Below are positions 49,330-59,096 of a DNA stretch of 64,000 nucleotides, piece after piece. The position numbers were made by a program, and so were the translations under genes. The notes under the pieces were generated by a model. That model saw only the letters and a list, made by a program, of their open reading frames with translations. It had not been told where the DNA came from and made no database searches. Source of the stretch: Burkholderiales bacterium (lineage in GTDB: Bacteria; Pseudomonadota; Gammaproteobacteria; Burkholderiales; Burkholderiaceae_C); NCBI GenBank assembly GCA_028868855.1, contig JAGWTR010000008.1, forward strand, positions 62,001-126,000. Reading direction: 5' to 3'. Position 1 is the stretch's first letter. Every line of letters starts with the position of its first letter.

Positions 49330-50190
49330 ATGTTCGTCATCCTCGGTTACGTCGTTGCCCTCGGGTGCATTTTCGGCGCCTACATCCTCCATGGTGGAAA
49401 CATCGCGGTGATCGCGCACGCCCTGCCCACCGAAATGATGGCCATTGGCGGGGGCTCGCTCGGGGCCTTCGTCGTGGCCAACCAGCCCAAGACCATCAAG
49501 GCGGTGCTGAAGGGGATTGCGCCCATGCTCAAAGGCTCCAAGTACACCAAGGCGCGCTACATGGAGCTCATGGCCATGCTCTATGAAATCCTGCAAAAGG
49601 TGCGCAAGGAAGGCTTGATGTCCATTGAAAAAGACGTGGAAGAGCCCGAAAAATCCGCCCTGTTCAAAAAATACCCCAACGTGGGCGGTGACCACCATGT
49701 GATCGAGTTCATCACCGACTACCTGCGCATGATGGTCTCGGGCAACCTCAATGCCCACGAGATCGAAAGCCTGATGGACAACGAGATCGACACCCACCAC
49801 CACGAAGGCTATTCCGCCGTGGCGGCGGTGGCTCGACTGGCAGGCGCCCTGCCGGCATTCGGGATCGTGGCCGCCGTGCTCGGCGTGGTCAACACCATGG
49901 GCTCGGTGGGCCAACCACCCGCGGTGCTGGGCGGCATGATCGGATCGGCCCTGGTCGGCACCTTCCTGGGCATCTTGCTGGCCTACGCGGTGGTCGAACC
50001 CATCGGTGGGCTGATGGACCAAAAACTGGACGAGGCCACCAAAGAGTTCCAGGTGATCAAGACCACCTTGCTGGCCAGCATGCAAGGCTATGCGCCGCAG
50101 GTGGCGGTCGAGTTCGGACGCAAGGTGTTGTACTCGACCGAGCGCCCCACTTTCTTGGAACTCGAAAGCCACGTCAAAGGCAAGAAGTAA
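49330..50190 (+). CDS. motA: flagellar motor stator protein MotA
   Basis: A 286-residue inner-membrane stator subunit conducting protons with MotB. Four membrane segments are visible: residues ~2-22 (ILGYVVALGCIFGAYI), ~30-50, ~165-190 (ALPAFGIVAAVLGVVNTMG, with the functional Pro) and ~200-220 (GSALVGTFLGILLAYAVVEP). The cytoplasmic loop with charged residues (RYMELMAMLYEILQKVRKEG) contacts the rotor. Start MFVILGYV is typical. motB follows 23 bp later. Confidence 0.96.
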   Translation: MFVILGYVVALGCIFGAYILHGGNIAVIAHALPTEMMAIGGGSLGAFVVANQPKTIKAVLKGIAPMLKGSKYTKARYMELMAMLYEILQKVRKEGLMSIEKDVEEPEKSALFKKYPNVGGDHHVIEFITDYLRMMVSGNLNAHEIESLMDNEIDTHHHEGYSAVAAVARLAGALPAFGIVAAVLGVVNTMGSVGQPPAVLGGMIGSALVGTFLGILLAYAVVEPIGGLMDQKLDEATKEFQVIKTTLLASMQGYAPQVAVEFGRKVLYSTERPTFLELESHVKGKK

Positions 50191-50213
50191 AGCGGTGAAC
50201 GCGGAGCAAATCG

Positions 50214-51194
50214 ATGGCCGGTGATTCCAAAAAAATCCAGCCAATCGTCATCAAGCGGATCAAGAAGAGTGGTCACGCGGTGCACGGTGGTGCCTGGAAA
50301 ATTGCGTATGCCGACTTCGTCACGGCGATGATGGCTTTTTTCCTGTTGATGTGGCTGCTAGGTTCGACCACCGAAGGCGACCGCAAGGGCATTGCCGACT
50401 ACTTCAACAGCCCTCTGAAGGTGGCTTTCTTTGGCGGCACCGGGGCGGGCGACGCCACCTCCATCATCAAGGGCGGCGGCACCAACTTGGAAGAAAGCGT
50501 GGGCCAACAAAAGAAGGGCGCTTCTGAAACCGCCCAGATCAAAGCCCGCAAAAAAGCCCTCAAGGCCGAGCAAGCCGTCGCTGAAGCGGCGCGACTGAAG
50601 GTCGTCAAGGAAAAAATGGAAGAGATCATCGCCAATGATCCCCGCCTGGCCCAGTACAAGTCGCAAATCAGGCTGGACCTGACCGCCGAGGGCCTGCGCA
50701 TCCAGATCGTGGACGACCAGAACCGGCCCATGTTCGATAGCGGCAGCTCCCAGGTGAACGGCTATATGCGGGACATCCTTCGGGCCATCGGTGCGATCTT
50801 GTCGAGCGTGCCCAACAAGCTGACCATCGAAGGCCACACGGATGCCAAGCCCTTCAGCGCCGGTGAACGCGGCTATAGCAACTGGGAGCTGTCGGCGGAC
50901 CGTGCCAACGCCTCACGCCGCGAAATGATCGCCGGTGGGCTGGCCGACGACAAGGTGCTGCGCGTGCAAGGCCTGGCCGCCAGCATGCTGTACGAGACCG
51001 GGCACCCCGACAGCCCCTTGAACCGGCGCATCAGCATCATCGTGATGAACCGGGATGCCGAAGATCGCATGTTCCAAGCCGCCCAAACCGAGGACCCGCC
51101 GCAGGAGGTCGCGGCCGATGCCCCACCAACGGCCCCATCAACGGCGATCTCGCTCCCCATAAAGGGCTCAAGCCCGCTAAACCAGCGCCGATAA
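50214..51194 (+). CDS. motB: flagellar motor stator protein MotB
   Basis: A 326-residue stator subunit anchored to peptidoglycan. The single N-terminal membrane helix with the proton-binding Asp is YADFVTAMMAFFLLMWLLG (~residues 35-53). A periplasmic linker rich in Ala/Lys/Glu follows, then an OmpA-like peptidoglycan-binding domain (LTIEGHTDAKPFSAG … ANWELSADRANA region, GLAASML, NRRISIIVM) at ~residues 170-285. It ends in a Pro/Ala tail. Cotranscribed with motA and probably cheYZ. Confidence 0.96.
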   Translation: MAGDSKKIQPIVIKRIKKSGHAVHGGAWKIAYADFVTAMMAFFLLMWLLGSTTEGDRKGIADYFNSPLKVAFFGGTGAGDATSIIKGGGTNLEESVGQQKKGASETAQIKARKKALKAEQAVAEAARLKVVKEKMEEIIANDPRLAQYKSQIRLDLTAEGLRIQIVDDQNRPMFDSGSSQVNGYMRDILRAIGAILSSVPNKLTIEGHTDAKPFSAGERGYSNWELSADRANASRREMIAGGLADDKVLRVQGLAASMLYETGHPDSPLNRRISIIVMNRDAEDRMFQAAQTEDPPQEVAADAPPTAPSTAISLPIKGSSPLNQRR

Positions 51195-51258
51195 ATGTAA
51201 TGACCCCTGAGTGCGTGCTGTCCATGACAGGCGCCACCGTTTGTATGAAGGACGATTG

Positions 51259-51657
51259 ATGAGCAACCCCACCGACATGAAATTCCTGATCGTTGATGAC
51301 TTTTCGACGATGCGCCGCATCGTGCGCGGTCTGCTCAAAGAAATTGGCTATCTCAACGCCGAAGAAGCCGAAGACGGCGCCGTCGCGCTGCAGATGCTGA
51401 AAAACGCGAAGTTCGACTTCGTGGTCAGCGACATCAACATGCCCAACATGAACGGGTTTGATCTGCTCAAGGCCATCAAGGCCGATGACTCGCTCAAACA
51501 CCTGCCCGTGCTGATGGTCACCGCCGAGGCGCGCAAGGAAGACATCGTGCTGGCCGCACAGACAGGCGCTGCGGGCTACATCGTCAAACCTTTCACCAAG
51601 GCGACGCTGGAAGAGAAGGTGCTCAAGATCATGCAAAAACTCACGACCGCCGTCTAA
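51259..51657 (+). CDS. cheY: chemotaxis response regulator CheY
   Basis: A 132-residue single-domain receiver. It has the acidic pair in [18 protein letters not shown] (~residues 10-15), the phosphorylated Asp in [13 protein letters not shown] (~residue 59), the switch Thr in VLMVTAEA and the conserved Lys in GYIVKPF (~residue 111). Phospho-CheY binds FliM to change rotation direction. The ATG at 51259 has AAGGACG upstream; it lies 64 bp after motB and 14 bp before cheZ. Confidence 0.96.
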   Translation: MSNPTDMKFLIVDDFSTMRRIVRGLLKEIGYLNAEEAEDGAVALQMLKNAKFDFVVSDINMPNMNGFDLLKAIKADDSLKHLPVLMVTAEARKEDIVLAAQTGAAGYIVKPFTKATLEEKVLKIMQKLTTAV

Positions 51658-51671
51658 AGGGACGAACCGAC

Positions 51672-52328
51672 ATGCTAATGGATGCCCTGCCACCCATGCC
51701 GCCACCGGCTGCCTCCCCCGAGATATTTCAACAACTGGGCACCTTGACGCGTCAGTTGCATGACACCCTGAATCAATTGGGCGTGTTGCCCCGATTGCAG
51801 GACACGGTCGGTGGGTTGCCCGACGCACGTTCGCGCCTGAGCTACATCGCCACCAAAACCGAACAGGCCGCTGAGAAGGTGCTGAACCTGGTCGACACCG
51901 CCAAGGCCGATCAGAACCACATCGTCAATGAAACCCGCCGCCTGGCCAAACTGATCGTGGCCGACCCCGTCAAAGCCGTCGCGAGCGGGTCCGTGATGAA
52001 CTTCGTGCAGGACGTGGAAGCCGTCACGCACCGTGTCGATCAACACCTGACCGACATCATGCTGGCGCAGGACTTTCATGACCTGACCGGCCAGGTGGTG
52101 GCCAAGGTGGTGGCGCTGGCCACCGACCTGGAAAACCAACTGGCGCGCGTCCTGATGCAGGCGGCCCCACCCGAGCTGGCCTACAAAGCCGAAGCCGTAC
52201 TGACCGCATCCCATCATCAGCCCGCCGAAGTCGCCCTCCAAGGGCCAGTGATTGATGCCACGGGCCGTGCCGACGTGGTCAGCAATCAGGGCGAGGTCGA
52301 CGACCTGCTGGCCAGCCTGGGCTTTTAA
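51672..52328 (+). CDS. cheZ: CheY-phosphate phosphatase CheZ
   Basis: A 218-residue phosphatase for CheY-P. The catalytic Gln/Asp region is MLAQDFHDLTGQVV (~residues 132-145), within a long helical hairpin, and the C-terminal CheY-binding peptide is VDDLLASLGF. These two features are diagnostic. It lies directly downstream of cheY. The stop overlaps the stop of the convergent algR gene by 4 bp. Confidence 0.95.
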   Translation: MLMDALPPMPPPAASPEIFQQLGTLTRQLHDTLNQLGVLPRLQDTVGGLPDARSRLSYIATKTEQAAEKVLNLVDTAKADQNHIVNETRRLAKLIVADPVKAVASGSVMNFVQDVEAVTHRVDQHLTDIMLAQDFHDLTGQVVAKVVALATDLENQLARVLMQAAPPELAYKAEAVLTASHHQPAEVALQGPVIDATGRADVVSNQGEVDDLLASLGF

Positions 52329-53101
52329 GGCCCCGGGGAGCGCCCGGCCATCACATCGCGCACGGTAGCCACCTGCCGGCGCGACACCGCCAGCCATTCG
52401 CCCGTGGGCTGGACCTGCACAGCCCAGTTTTCCCCCCCTTCGGCGTCGTCGCCACGGCGCTCCAATGCCTTCATGGCCGAGCGAGCCACCAGGGCATTGC
52501 GGTGCACGCGCACGAACCGTCCCCCCAGTTGCGCCTCCAGCTCCGACAAGGATTGGTCCAGGACATGGCTGTGCTCGGCCGTGCGCAAGGTCACGTACTT
52601 CAACTCCGCCTTGAGGTAGATGACCTGCGAGGCCGGCACCCGCACCAAGCGCCCTCGATCCTGCGCCACCAACATCGTCTCTTCAGACTCGCTCGCCAGC
52701 ACGGCGGGCACCCGACGCTTGGCGCAACGGCACAGCGCGGCGGTCAGGCGATCCAGGCGCACGGGCTTGGTCAGGTAGTCGACAGCGTCCAGCTCAAAGG
52801 CCTGCAAGGCATGACCGGCATGCGCCGTCACGAAGACCACGGCCGGGGGATTGGGCAGCACGCGCAAGTACTCGGCCAGCTTCAAGCCATCAGGCCCGGG
52901 CATCTGAATGTCCAGCAACACCAAGTCGACCGCCACATCCGGCGAACCGTCAGTGGATCTGAACGCCGCCAGCGCCTGTCCGGCATCACCCGCCTCGGCC
53001 ACCACGATGTTGGGGCACTCCGATTGCGCCAGCAGGGTCTTCAGGCGCAGCCTTGCCAAGTGCTCATCGTCCACAATCATGACCCGCAACAAATCGCTCA
53101 T
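52325..53101 (-). CDS. algR: LytTR-type response regulator (AlgR-like)
   Basis: A 258-residue response regulator. The receiver (residues ~5-125) has MIVDDEHLARLRL, phospho-acceptor Asp in LVLLDIQMPGPDG (~residue 64) and YLTKPVRLDRL. The C-terminal LytTR DNA-binding domain (~145-250) has VPASQVIYLKAELKYVTLRT and GGRFVRVHRNALVA. Its ATG overlaps the stop of the upstream sensor kinase gene by 4 bp, so the pair is translationally coupled. AlgR-type regulators control exopolysaccharide, pili and motility in relatives; targets here are unknown. Confidence 0.92.
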   Translation of the reverse strand: MSDLLRVMIVDDEHLARLRLKTLLAQSECPNIVVAEAGDAGQALAAFRSTDGSPDVAVDLVLLDIQMPGPDGLKLAEYLRVLPNPPAVVFVTAHAGHALQAFELDAVDYLTKPVRLDRLTAALCRCAKRRVPAVLASESEETMLVAQDRGRLVRVPASQVIYLKAELKYVTLRTAEHSHVLDQSLSELEAQLGGRFVRVHRNALVARSAMKALERRGDDAEGGENWAVQVQPTGEWLAVSRRQVATVRDVMAGRSPGP

Positions 53102-54312
53102 CGCACCCTCACCACCGGTTTGATTGGCACCGACACCCGCACCACATAGACGGACGCTTGTCCGGCCGATTCGCCCTTGTGCACGCCGGCTGAGAAACCC
53201 GCTTCCACATCGTGCATCAGGCGCAGCCGCTGGCGCACATTGCGCAGGGCAATGCCGTGCCCGGCGGTGGACGCGGCGGACGGTTGCTGAGGCATCGAGT
53301 TGCTGACGGTCAATACCGCCTGCCCACCCTTGACATGCGTGGACACGCGCACCCAGCCGCCTTGGGGATCGGCCTCCACGCCATGCTTGACGGCGTTCTC
53401 AACCAAGGGCTGCAGCATCAGCGCGGGCACTTCGGCGCGGCCAGCGGCCTCATCCAGAGTCCAGTGCAACGTCAGGCGATCGCCAAACCGCAACTGCTCG
53501 ATGCGCAGGTAACGCTGCGCCAGATCCACTTCTTCGGCCAGCGAAGCGCGCAGGTGTGGCGACGTCAGGGCCTGGCGAAACAACTCGGCCAGGTCTTCCA
53601 GCACGGCCTCGGCCCGGGCCGGTTCGATCTGCACCAGGGCAATGGCCGTGTTGAGCGTATTGAACAAGAAGTGCGGCCGGATGCGCGCCTGCAACTCGGC
53701 CAGCCGAGCCTGGGCCTGGGCCGGCAATTCACTGTGCGCGCGATGGCGCAGCCACGCCATGGCCACGGCCGCCAAAACCGCACCGGTCAGCATGGGAGGG
53801 CCCACGGACCACCAACTGCGCGGCGCACCGCCCAACCACCGCTCCAGCAGTGTCGATTGCAACTCGCCGTACGAACCGGCCATGGCGCCCAGTGCCACAG
53901 CACTAAGCCACTGGCCGACAGGAGAGAGCCGATCCAGCAAGGGACGCACGGCACACGCCACCACCAGCCACAACAGACTGGCAGGCAAGGCCACCGCCGA
54001 GGCCTGGGAGCACCGAATCAACCAGTCCATCGCGCCTGTGGCGACATGGGCCACGCCGACGGCCATCACCAACTGCACACCCAGCACCACCCGCAGCACC
54101 ACCCCGACATGGCAGACATCGAACGGCGAGCGGGAGACGGCCTTCGCTCGCTTGTTCAATTTCCCGGACGTGTTGACAGGCTGATCAAAACCGGTGGCCG
54201 CCCACATCGTCGGCGCTGCCAGGGTGTCCCTGGGTCCATCCTCACGCGGCAACGCCTCACGCACGCGCGAAGGTCGATTAGGCGGAGGGGGCGGGGGCTC
54301 TCTACAATCCAT
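53098..54312 (-). CDS. algZ: LytS/AlgZ-type membrane sensor histidine kinase
   Basis: A 404-residue sensor. The N-terminal ~60 residues are Pro/Arg-rich and probably disordered, followed by four hydrophobic segments (~70-95, 105-125, 135-150, 170-190). The His_kinase domain has the phospho-accepting His in [18 protein letters not shown] (~residue 215), and the HATPase domain [14 protein letters not shown] and [13 protein letters not shown]. The ATG at 54312 gives MDCREPPPP; a non-ATG start seven codons earlier is less likely. It faces argH divergently with only 32 bp between, so promoters must overlap. Confidence 0.9.
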   Translation of the reverse strand: MDCREPPPPPPNRPSRVREALPREDGPRDTLAAPTMWAATGFDQPVNTSGKLNKRAKAVSRSPFDVCHVGVVLRVVLGVQLVMAVGVAHVATGAMDWLIRCSQASAVALPASLLWLVVACAVRPLLDRLSPVGQWLSAVALGAMAGSYGELQSTLLERWLGGAPRSWWSVGPPMLTGAVLAAVAMAWLRHRAHSELPAQAQARLAELQARIRPHFLFNTLNTAIALVQIEPARAEAVLEDLAELFRQALTSPHLRASLAEEVDLAQRYLRIEQLRFGDRLTLHWTLDEAAGRAEVPALMLQPLVENAVKHGVEADPQGGWVRVSTHVKGGQAVLTVSNSMPQQPSAASTAGHGIALRNVRQRLRLMHDVEAGFSAGVHKGESAGQASVYVVRVSVPIKPVVRVR

Positions 54313-54344
54313 GGTTAGAACATTCTCGCCCAAGCAGCCGCGTC

Positions 54345-55760
54345 ATGAGCACCAATCAACTCGACAAAAAATCCCAGGCCTGGTCGGCCCTGTTTTCCGA
54401 ACCCATGAGCGACCTCGTCAAACGGTACACCTCCAGCGTGTTTTTTGACAAGCGCCTGTGGCAAGCCGACATCCAGGGATCGCTGGCGCACGCCGAAATG
54501 CTGCACGCCCAGGGCCTGATTTCGGCCGCCGACTGGGCCTCCATTGAACAAGGCATGGCCCAGATCCGCCAGGAAATCGAATCCGGCGCCTTTGAATGGA
54601 AGCTCGACCTGGAAGACGTGCACCTGAACATCGAAGCGCGCCTGACGCAGTTGGTGGGCGATGCGGGCAAGCGCCTGCACACCGGCCGCTCGCGCAACGA
54701 CCAGGTCGCCACCGACGTGCGCCTGTGGCTGCGCGGTGAAATCGACGAAATCGGTGTGCTGCTGACCGAGCTGCAAAAAGCCCTGGTGGACGTGGCCGCG
54801 CAAAACGCCGACACCATCATGCCCGGCTTCACCCATTTGCAAGTGGCCCAGCCCGTCAGCTTTGGGCACCACCTGCTGGCCTATGTCGAGATGTTCGCCC
54901 GCGACGCCGAACGCCTGCTCGACCTGCGCAAGCGCGTCAACCGCCTGCCGCTGGGTTCAGCCGCGCTGGCCGGCACCAGCTACCCGCTGGACCGCGAACG
55001 CGTGGCCCGCACGCTGGGCATGGTGGACGAGGCTGGCCTGCCGTCCGTCAGCCAGAACAGCCTGGACGCCGTGAGCGACCGCGACTTCGCCATCGAGTTC
55101 ACCTCGGCCGCATCCTTGGTGATGGTGCACATCTCCCGCCTGAGCGAAGAACTGATCTTGTGGATGAGCCAGTCCTTCGGTTTCATCGACCTGGCCGACC
55201 GTTTTTGCACCGGCTCATCGATCATGCCCCAGAAGAAGAACCCCGACGTGCCCGAGCTGGCGCGCGGCAAGACCGGCCGCGTGGTCGGCCACCTGATGGG
55301 CCTGATCACCCTGATGAAAGGCCAACCGCTGGCCTACAACAAGGACAACCAGGAAGACAAGGAACCGCTGTTCGACACGGTGGACACCTTGAAGGACACG
55401 CTGCGCATCTTCGCCGAGATGGCCGCCGGCATCACCGTCAAGCCCGAGGCCATGGAGCGCGCCGCCCTGAAGGGCTACGCCACCGCCACCGACCTGGCCG
55501 ATTACCTCGTCAAGAAGGGCCTGCCCTTTCGCGATGCCCACGAAGTGGTGGCCCACGCGGTCAAGGACGCCATCGCCGCTGGCGTGGACCTGTCGGCCCT
55601 GTCGCTGGCCAAACTGCAAAGCTACAACCCGGCCATTGAACAGGACGTGTTCGAGGTGCTGAGCCTGCGTGGTTCGCTGAACGCCCGCAACCTGCTGGGC
55701 GGCACGGCGCCGGACCAGGTGCGCGCGCAGGTGGCTCGCCACCGCACACGTCTGGCCTGA
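54345..55760 (+). CDS. argH: argininosuccinate lyase
   Basis: Splits argininosuccinate into arginine and fumarate, the last step of arginine synthesis. The 471-residue product has the fumarase/aspartase signature [13 protein letters not shown] (~residue 288, with the catalytic Ser in the flexible loop), [14 protein letters not shown] (~residue 112) and [18 protein letters not shown] (~residue 160). The start [14 protein letters not shown] with ATG 54345 is family-like. It is monocistronic and divergent from algZ. Confidence 0.97.
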   Translation: MSTNQLDKKSQAWSALFSEPMSDLVKRYTSSVFFDKRLWQADIQGSLAHAEMLHAQGLISAADWASIEQGMAQIRQEIESGAFEWKLDLEDVHLNIEARLTQLVGDAGKRLHTGRSRNDQVATDVRLWLRGEIDEIGVLLTELQKALVDVAAQNADTIMPGFTHLQVAQPVSFGHHLLAYVEMFARDAERLLDLRKRVNRLPLGSAALAGTSYPLDRERVARTLGMVDEAGLPSVSQNSLDAVSDRDFAIEFTSAASLVMVHISRLSEELILWMSQSFGFIDLADRFCTGSSIMPQKKNPDVPELARGKTGRVVGHLMGLITLMKGQPLAYNKDNQEDKEPLFDTVDTLKDTLRIFAEMAAGITVKPEAMERAALKGYATATDLADYLVKKGLPFRDAHEVVAHAVKDAIAAGVDLSALSLAKLQSYNPAIEQDVFEVLSLRGSLNARNLLGGTAPDQVRAQVARHRTRLA

Positions 55761-55843
55761 CACAGCGCCGTCGCCATCAAACTAGGGATTCCAGACGCCC
55801 TAACACCAGAGCAGACTCCCTCTCAAATAACCGGGAATCCTAC

Positions 55844-56512
55844 ATGGCCATACGCTCTATCGTTCTGGCGACTGGCGCCGTTCTCGCACTGGCTACCGTG
55901 AGCGTCCAGGCGGCCACCGTGCTGCCTGTGTCCTACGACACGCCCAATGGTGATGGTCGGGCCCACGGGGGAAGCTACAACTACTGGGACCTGGCCTATG
56001 ACGGCAACGGTAGCACCACCACGGACCGTGCGGCCCTCACCGGTGGCCTCGGCGATCTGACCGATGGCGTCATCGCGACGCAGAACTGGAATCAGGTCGA
56101 AAACAGCAGCGGGACGGGCCCCTACGTGGGTTGGCGAGAGATGGATCCGACCCTCACCTTCCACTACAACCAGACCGTCCACCTCACCAGCATCACCTTG
56201 TATGCCGACGACGCCGACGGCCTGGGCGCGGTCTATGCCCCTGGTGGACTCACCTTGAACGGCACGACGTACAGCTTTGCCGATCCCCTTGGCCTGGCCC
56301 CCAACACCTTCACCGTCTCGGGGCTGGACGTCACCGCCCAGGACTTCACCTTCACGATCAACCGCCGCTTTCCCGCGTCGTGGACCTTCGTCAGCGAAAT
56401 CACCACCACTGCGGCGGCCGTCCCTGAGCCCTCGACCACAGCCCTGGCGCTGCTGGGCCTGACGAGCCTGGGGCTGGGTTACCGCAAGCGGAACCCCAAG
56501 GCGCCCGGCTGA
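55844..56512 (+). CDS. PEP-CTERM sorting-domain exported protein
   Basis: A 222-residue secreted protein. The signal peptide is at residues 1-23 (IVLATGAVLALATVSVQA), followed by a Gly/Thr/Asn-rich, beta-strand-like body. The C-terminal PEP-CTERM tripartite tail is VPEPST, a hydrophobic segment (TALALLGLTSLGLGY) and RKR. Such proteins are processed by exosortase (EpsH) and usually delivered to extracellular polymer. No exosortase is in this window. The body resembles no enzyme I know. Monocistronic with a downstream intrinsic terminator. Confidence 0.9.
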   Translation: MAIRSIVLATGAVLALATVSVQAATVLPVSYDTPNGDGRAHGGSYNYWDLAYDGNGSTTTDRAALTGGLGDLTDGVIATQNWNQVENSSGTGPYVGWREMDPTLTFHYNQTVHLTSITLYADDADGLGAVYAPGGLTLNGTTYSFADPLGLAPNTFTVSGLDVTAQDFTFTINRRFPASWTFVSEITTTAAAVPEPSTTALALLGLTSLGLGYRKRNPKAPG

Positions 56513-56530
56513 CCGACGACCGCACGAAAA

Positions 56531-56567
56531 GCCCGGCCAGGCATCCAGCCTGGGCCGGTTTTATTTT
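56531..56567 (+). terminator. intrinsic terminator after the PEP-CTERM gene
   Basis: Near-perfect stem CCGGCCAGGC / GCCTGGGCCGG (one bulged G) with a five-base loop, followed by TTTTATTTT. Confidence 0.8.
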
Positions 56568-56641
56568 GAGGCAACGCAAAACGCCCGCCTCGTCGACGCG
56601 CTAGTCTCGTGTCCCTCTGGTTCAACCACGGACACGACATC

Positions 56642-57130
56642 ATGCCCCGACTCGAATGGTCTGACGCGCTCTCGCTCGACCTCCCTTTGATGGATGACAC
56701 TCACCGCGAGTTTGTCGACCTGCTGGCCGACGTTGAAAGCGCATCCGACAATGCGGCCCTGCTCGCGCGTTTCGAGGCGCTCATCGACCATACCGACGAT
56801 CACTTCGGCCGCGAAGACCGCTGGATGCGTGACACCGGATTCGCCGCGATCAACTGCCACGCCAGCCAGCATGAGGTCGTCCTCAAGGTGCTGCGCGAAG
56901 GCCTGCAGCGGGCCCGCGTGGGCGATTTCGAACCCGCACGTCAAATGGCCTACGAACTGGCGAGCTGGTTCCCACAGCATGCCCAAACCATGGACGCGGC
57001 CCTGGCCCTGCACCTGCGCGGCGTGGGCTACGACCCGGCCTCAGGCGAGGTGCGCAGCCCCGATGCGCTGCCGCGTCAGGACATCGCGGGCTGTGGCGGT
57101 AGCACTTGCGGCGACCGCAAGCACGCGTAG
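56642..57130 (+). CDS. bacteriohemerythrin
   Basis: A 162-residue oxygen-binding di-iron protein. The full ligand set is present in order: His in MDDTHREFVDLL (~residue 20), HTDDHFGRE (HxxxHxxxE, ~residue 50), HASQH (~residue 78) and HAQTMD (HxxxxD, ~residue 115). A ~40-residue C-terminal extension ends in a cysteine pair (CGGSTC), unusual for the family. The ATG at 56642 gives MPRLEWSDAL, the usual opening. Possible roles are O2 storage or sensing. Convergent with dxs, 5 bp away. Confidence 0.9.
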   Translation: MPRLEWSDALSLDLPLMDDTHREFVDLLADVESASDNAALLARFEALIDHTDDHFGREDRWMRDTGFAAINCHASQHEVVLKVLREGLQRARVGDFEPARQMAYELASWFPQHAQTMDAALALHLRGVGYDPASGEVRSPDALPRQDIAGCGGSTCGDRKHA

Positions 57131-57135
57131 GCCGC

Positions 57136-59064
57136 TTAGGACGCCAGCTTCAGCGCGACGTCGGGGCTTGACGACGCCACCACACCCGCCAGGCGCTCAC
57201 GCACCGAGTGCTCGATGCCTGCGGCATCCAAGCCGCACAGGGACATCAGCTTGACCGGGTCGCCATGTTCGACGAACTCATCGGGCAGACCCAGGATCAC
57301 CAAAGGCTTGATGATGCCCGCCGCGCTCAAGGCCTCGGCCACCGCCGATCCGGCGCCACCCATCACACAGCCTTCTTCAACCGTGACGAAAGCGTCGTGC
57401 GTGCGCGCCAACTCCAGCAGCAACTCGGTGTCCAGCGGCTTGACAAAGCGCATATTGGCCACGGTGGCATCCAGTCTCTCGGCGGCTTGCAAGGCGGGGT
57501 ACAGCAAGGTGCCAAAGGCCAGCACGGCCACGCGGTGGCCCGGCGCCGCCTGCGACTGGCGGCGCACCTCACCCTTGCCCCAGGGCAGGGCCTGTAGATC
57601 GTGGGACACGGCCACGCCAGCCCCGGCGCCGCGCGGGTAGCGCACGCACACCGGGTGGTTCTGCTCAAACGCGGCGCTGAACGCCTGACGGCATTCGTTT
57701 TCGTCGGCCGGGGCGACCATGCTCATATTGGGAATGCAACGCACAAAGGCGATGTCGAACGCCCCCATGTGCGTGGCCCCGTCGGCGCCGACAATTCCGG
57801 CGCGGTCCAGCGCGAACACCACCGGCAGGTTCTGGATGGCCACGTCGTGGATCAACTGGTCGTAGCCACGTTGCAGGAAGGTGGAGTAAATCGCCACCAC
57901 GGGCTTGAGCCCCTCGCAAGCCAGACCGGCGGCAAAGGTCACGGCGTGCTGCTCGGCAATGCCCACGTCAAAGTAACGCCCCGGGTACTTTTGATGAAAC
58001 TCCACCATGCCGGAGCCTTCGCGCATGGCCGGCGTGATGGCCACCAGACGCGTGTCATGCGCGGCCATGTCGCACAGCCATTGACCAAACACCTGCGTGA
58101 AGGTGGGCCTGGGCGGCTCGGCGGGCACCGCCTTGACCAGACCCACCGCCGGATCGAACTTGCCCGGCCCGTGATACGCAATCGGGTCGGCCTCGGCCAG
58201 CTTGTAGCCATAACCCTTTTTGGTGACCACGTGCAGGAACTGTGGGCCGCTGCGGTCGCGCAGGTTTTCCAGCGTGGGAATGAGCGAGTCCAGGTCGTGC
58301 CCATCAATGGGGCCGACGTAGTTGAAACCGAATTCCTCAAAGATGGTGGCCGGCACCACCAGGCCCTTGGCGTGCTCTTCGAGCTTCTTGGCCAACTCGA
58401 ACAAGGGCGGCGCATTGCGCAGCACCTGCTTGGCACCTTCGCGGGCCGCCGAATAAAAACGACCGGACATCAGGCGGGCCAGATGGCGGTTGAGCGCCCC
58501 GACCGGCGGCGAGATCGACATGTCGTTGTCGTTCAGCACCACCAGCACGTCGGCGGGCTTGCCGTTGTGCGGCACGCCCGCGTTGTTCATGGCCTCAAAG
58601 GCCATGCCGGCGGTCATGGCGCCATCGCCGATGATGGCCACGGCCTTGCGCGACTCGCCGCGCAATTGCGCGCCCAGGGCCATGCCCAGCGCCGCCGAGA
58701 TCGAAGTGGACGAATGCGCCGTGCCGAAGGTGTCGTAGTCGCTTTCATCGCGACGCGGGAAGCCGCTCATGCCGCCCAACTGACGCAGCGTAGCCATGCG
58801 GTCGCGGCGACCGGTCAGGATCTTGTGCGGATAGGTCTGGTGGCCCACATCCCACACCAGGCGGTCTTCTGGCGTATTGAACACATAGTGCAAGGCGATG
58901 GTGAGCTCCACCGTGCCCAGGTTGGACGACAGGTGGCCGCCGGTGCGCGAGACACATTGCAGCAGGTACTCACGCAACTCCACCGCCAATTGTTTCAGTT
59001 CGGCACGCGACAGGCGCCGAATGTCGGCGGGCGTGTCGATCCTGGACAGCAATGGGTAGGTCAT
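57136..59064 (-). CDS. dxs: 1-deoxy-D-xylulose-5-phosphate synthase
   Basis: The ThDP enzyme that condenses pyruvate and glyceraldehyde 3-phosphate, first step of the MEP isoprenoid pathway. The 642-residue product has [20 protein letters not shown] (in part, ~residue 45), [17 protein letters not shown] (~residue 72), the ThDP motif [16 protein letters not shown] (~residue 150) and [13 protein letters not shown]. The ATG at 59064 fits [18 protein letters not shown]. It is the last gene of xseB-ispA-dxs, 32 bp after ispA, so precursor and prenyl-chain enzymes are coexpressed. Confidence 0.97.
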   Translation of the reverse strand: MTYPLLSRIDTPADIRRLSRAELKQLAVELREYLLQCVSRTGGHLSSNLGTVELTIALHYVFNTPEDRLVWDVGHQTYPHKILTGRRDRMATLRQLGGMSGFPRRDESDYDTFGTAHSSTSISAALGMALGAQLRGESRKAVAIIGDGAMTAGMAFEAMNNAGVPHNGKPADVLVVLNDNDMSISPPVGALNRHLARLMSGRFYSAAREGAKQVLRNAPPLFELAKKLEEHAKGLVVPATIFEEFGFNYVGPIDGHDLDSLIPTLENLRDRSGPQFLHVVTKKGYGYKLAEADPIAYHGPGKFDPAVGLVKAVPAEPPRPTFTQVFGQWLCDMAAHDTRLVAITPAMREGSGMVEFHQKYPGRYFDVGIAEQHAVTFAAGLACEGLKPVVAIYSTFLQRGYDQLIHDVAIQNLPVVFALDRAGIVGADGATHMGAFDIAFVRCIPNMSMVAPADENECRQAFSAAFEQNHPVCVRYPRGAGAGVAVSHDLQALPWGKGEVRRQSQAAPGHRVAVLAFGTLLYPALQAAERLDATVANMRFVKPLDTELLLELARTHDAFVTVEEGCVMGGAGSAVAEALSAAGIIKPLVILGLPDEFVEHGDPVKLMSLCGLDAAGIEHSVRERLAGVVASSSPDVALKLAS

Positions 59065-59096
59065 TGGTGCGAGTCCTTGCAGTTCTATCGCTTTGT

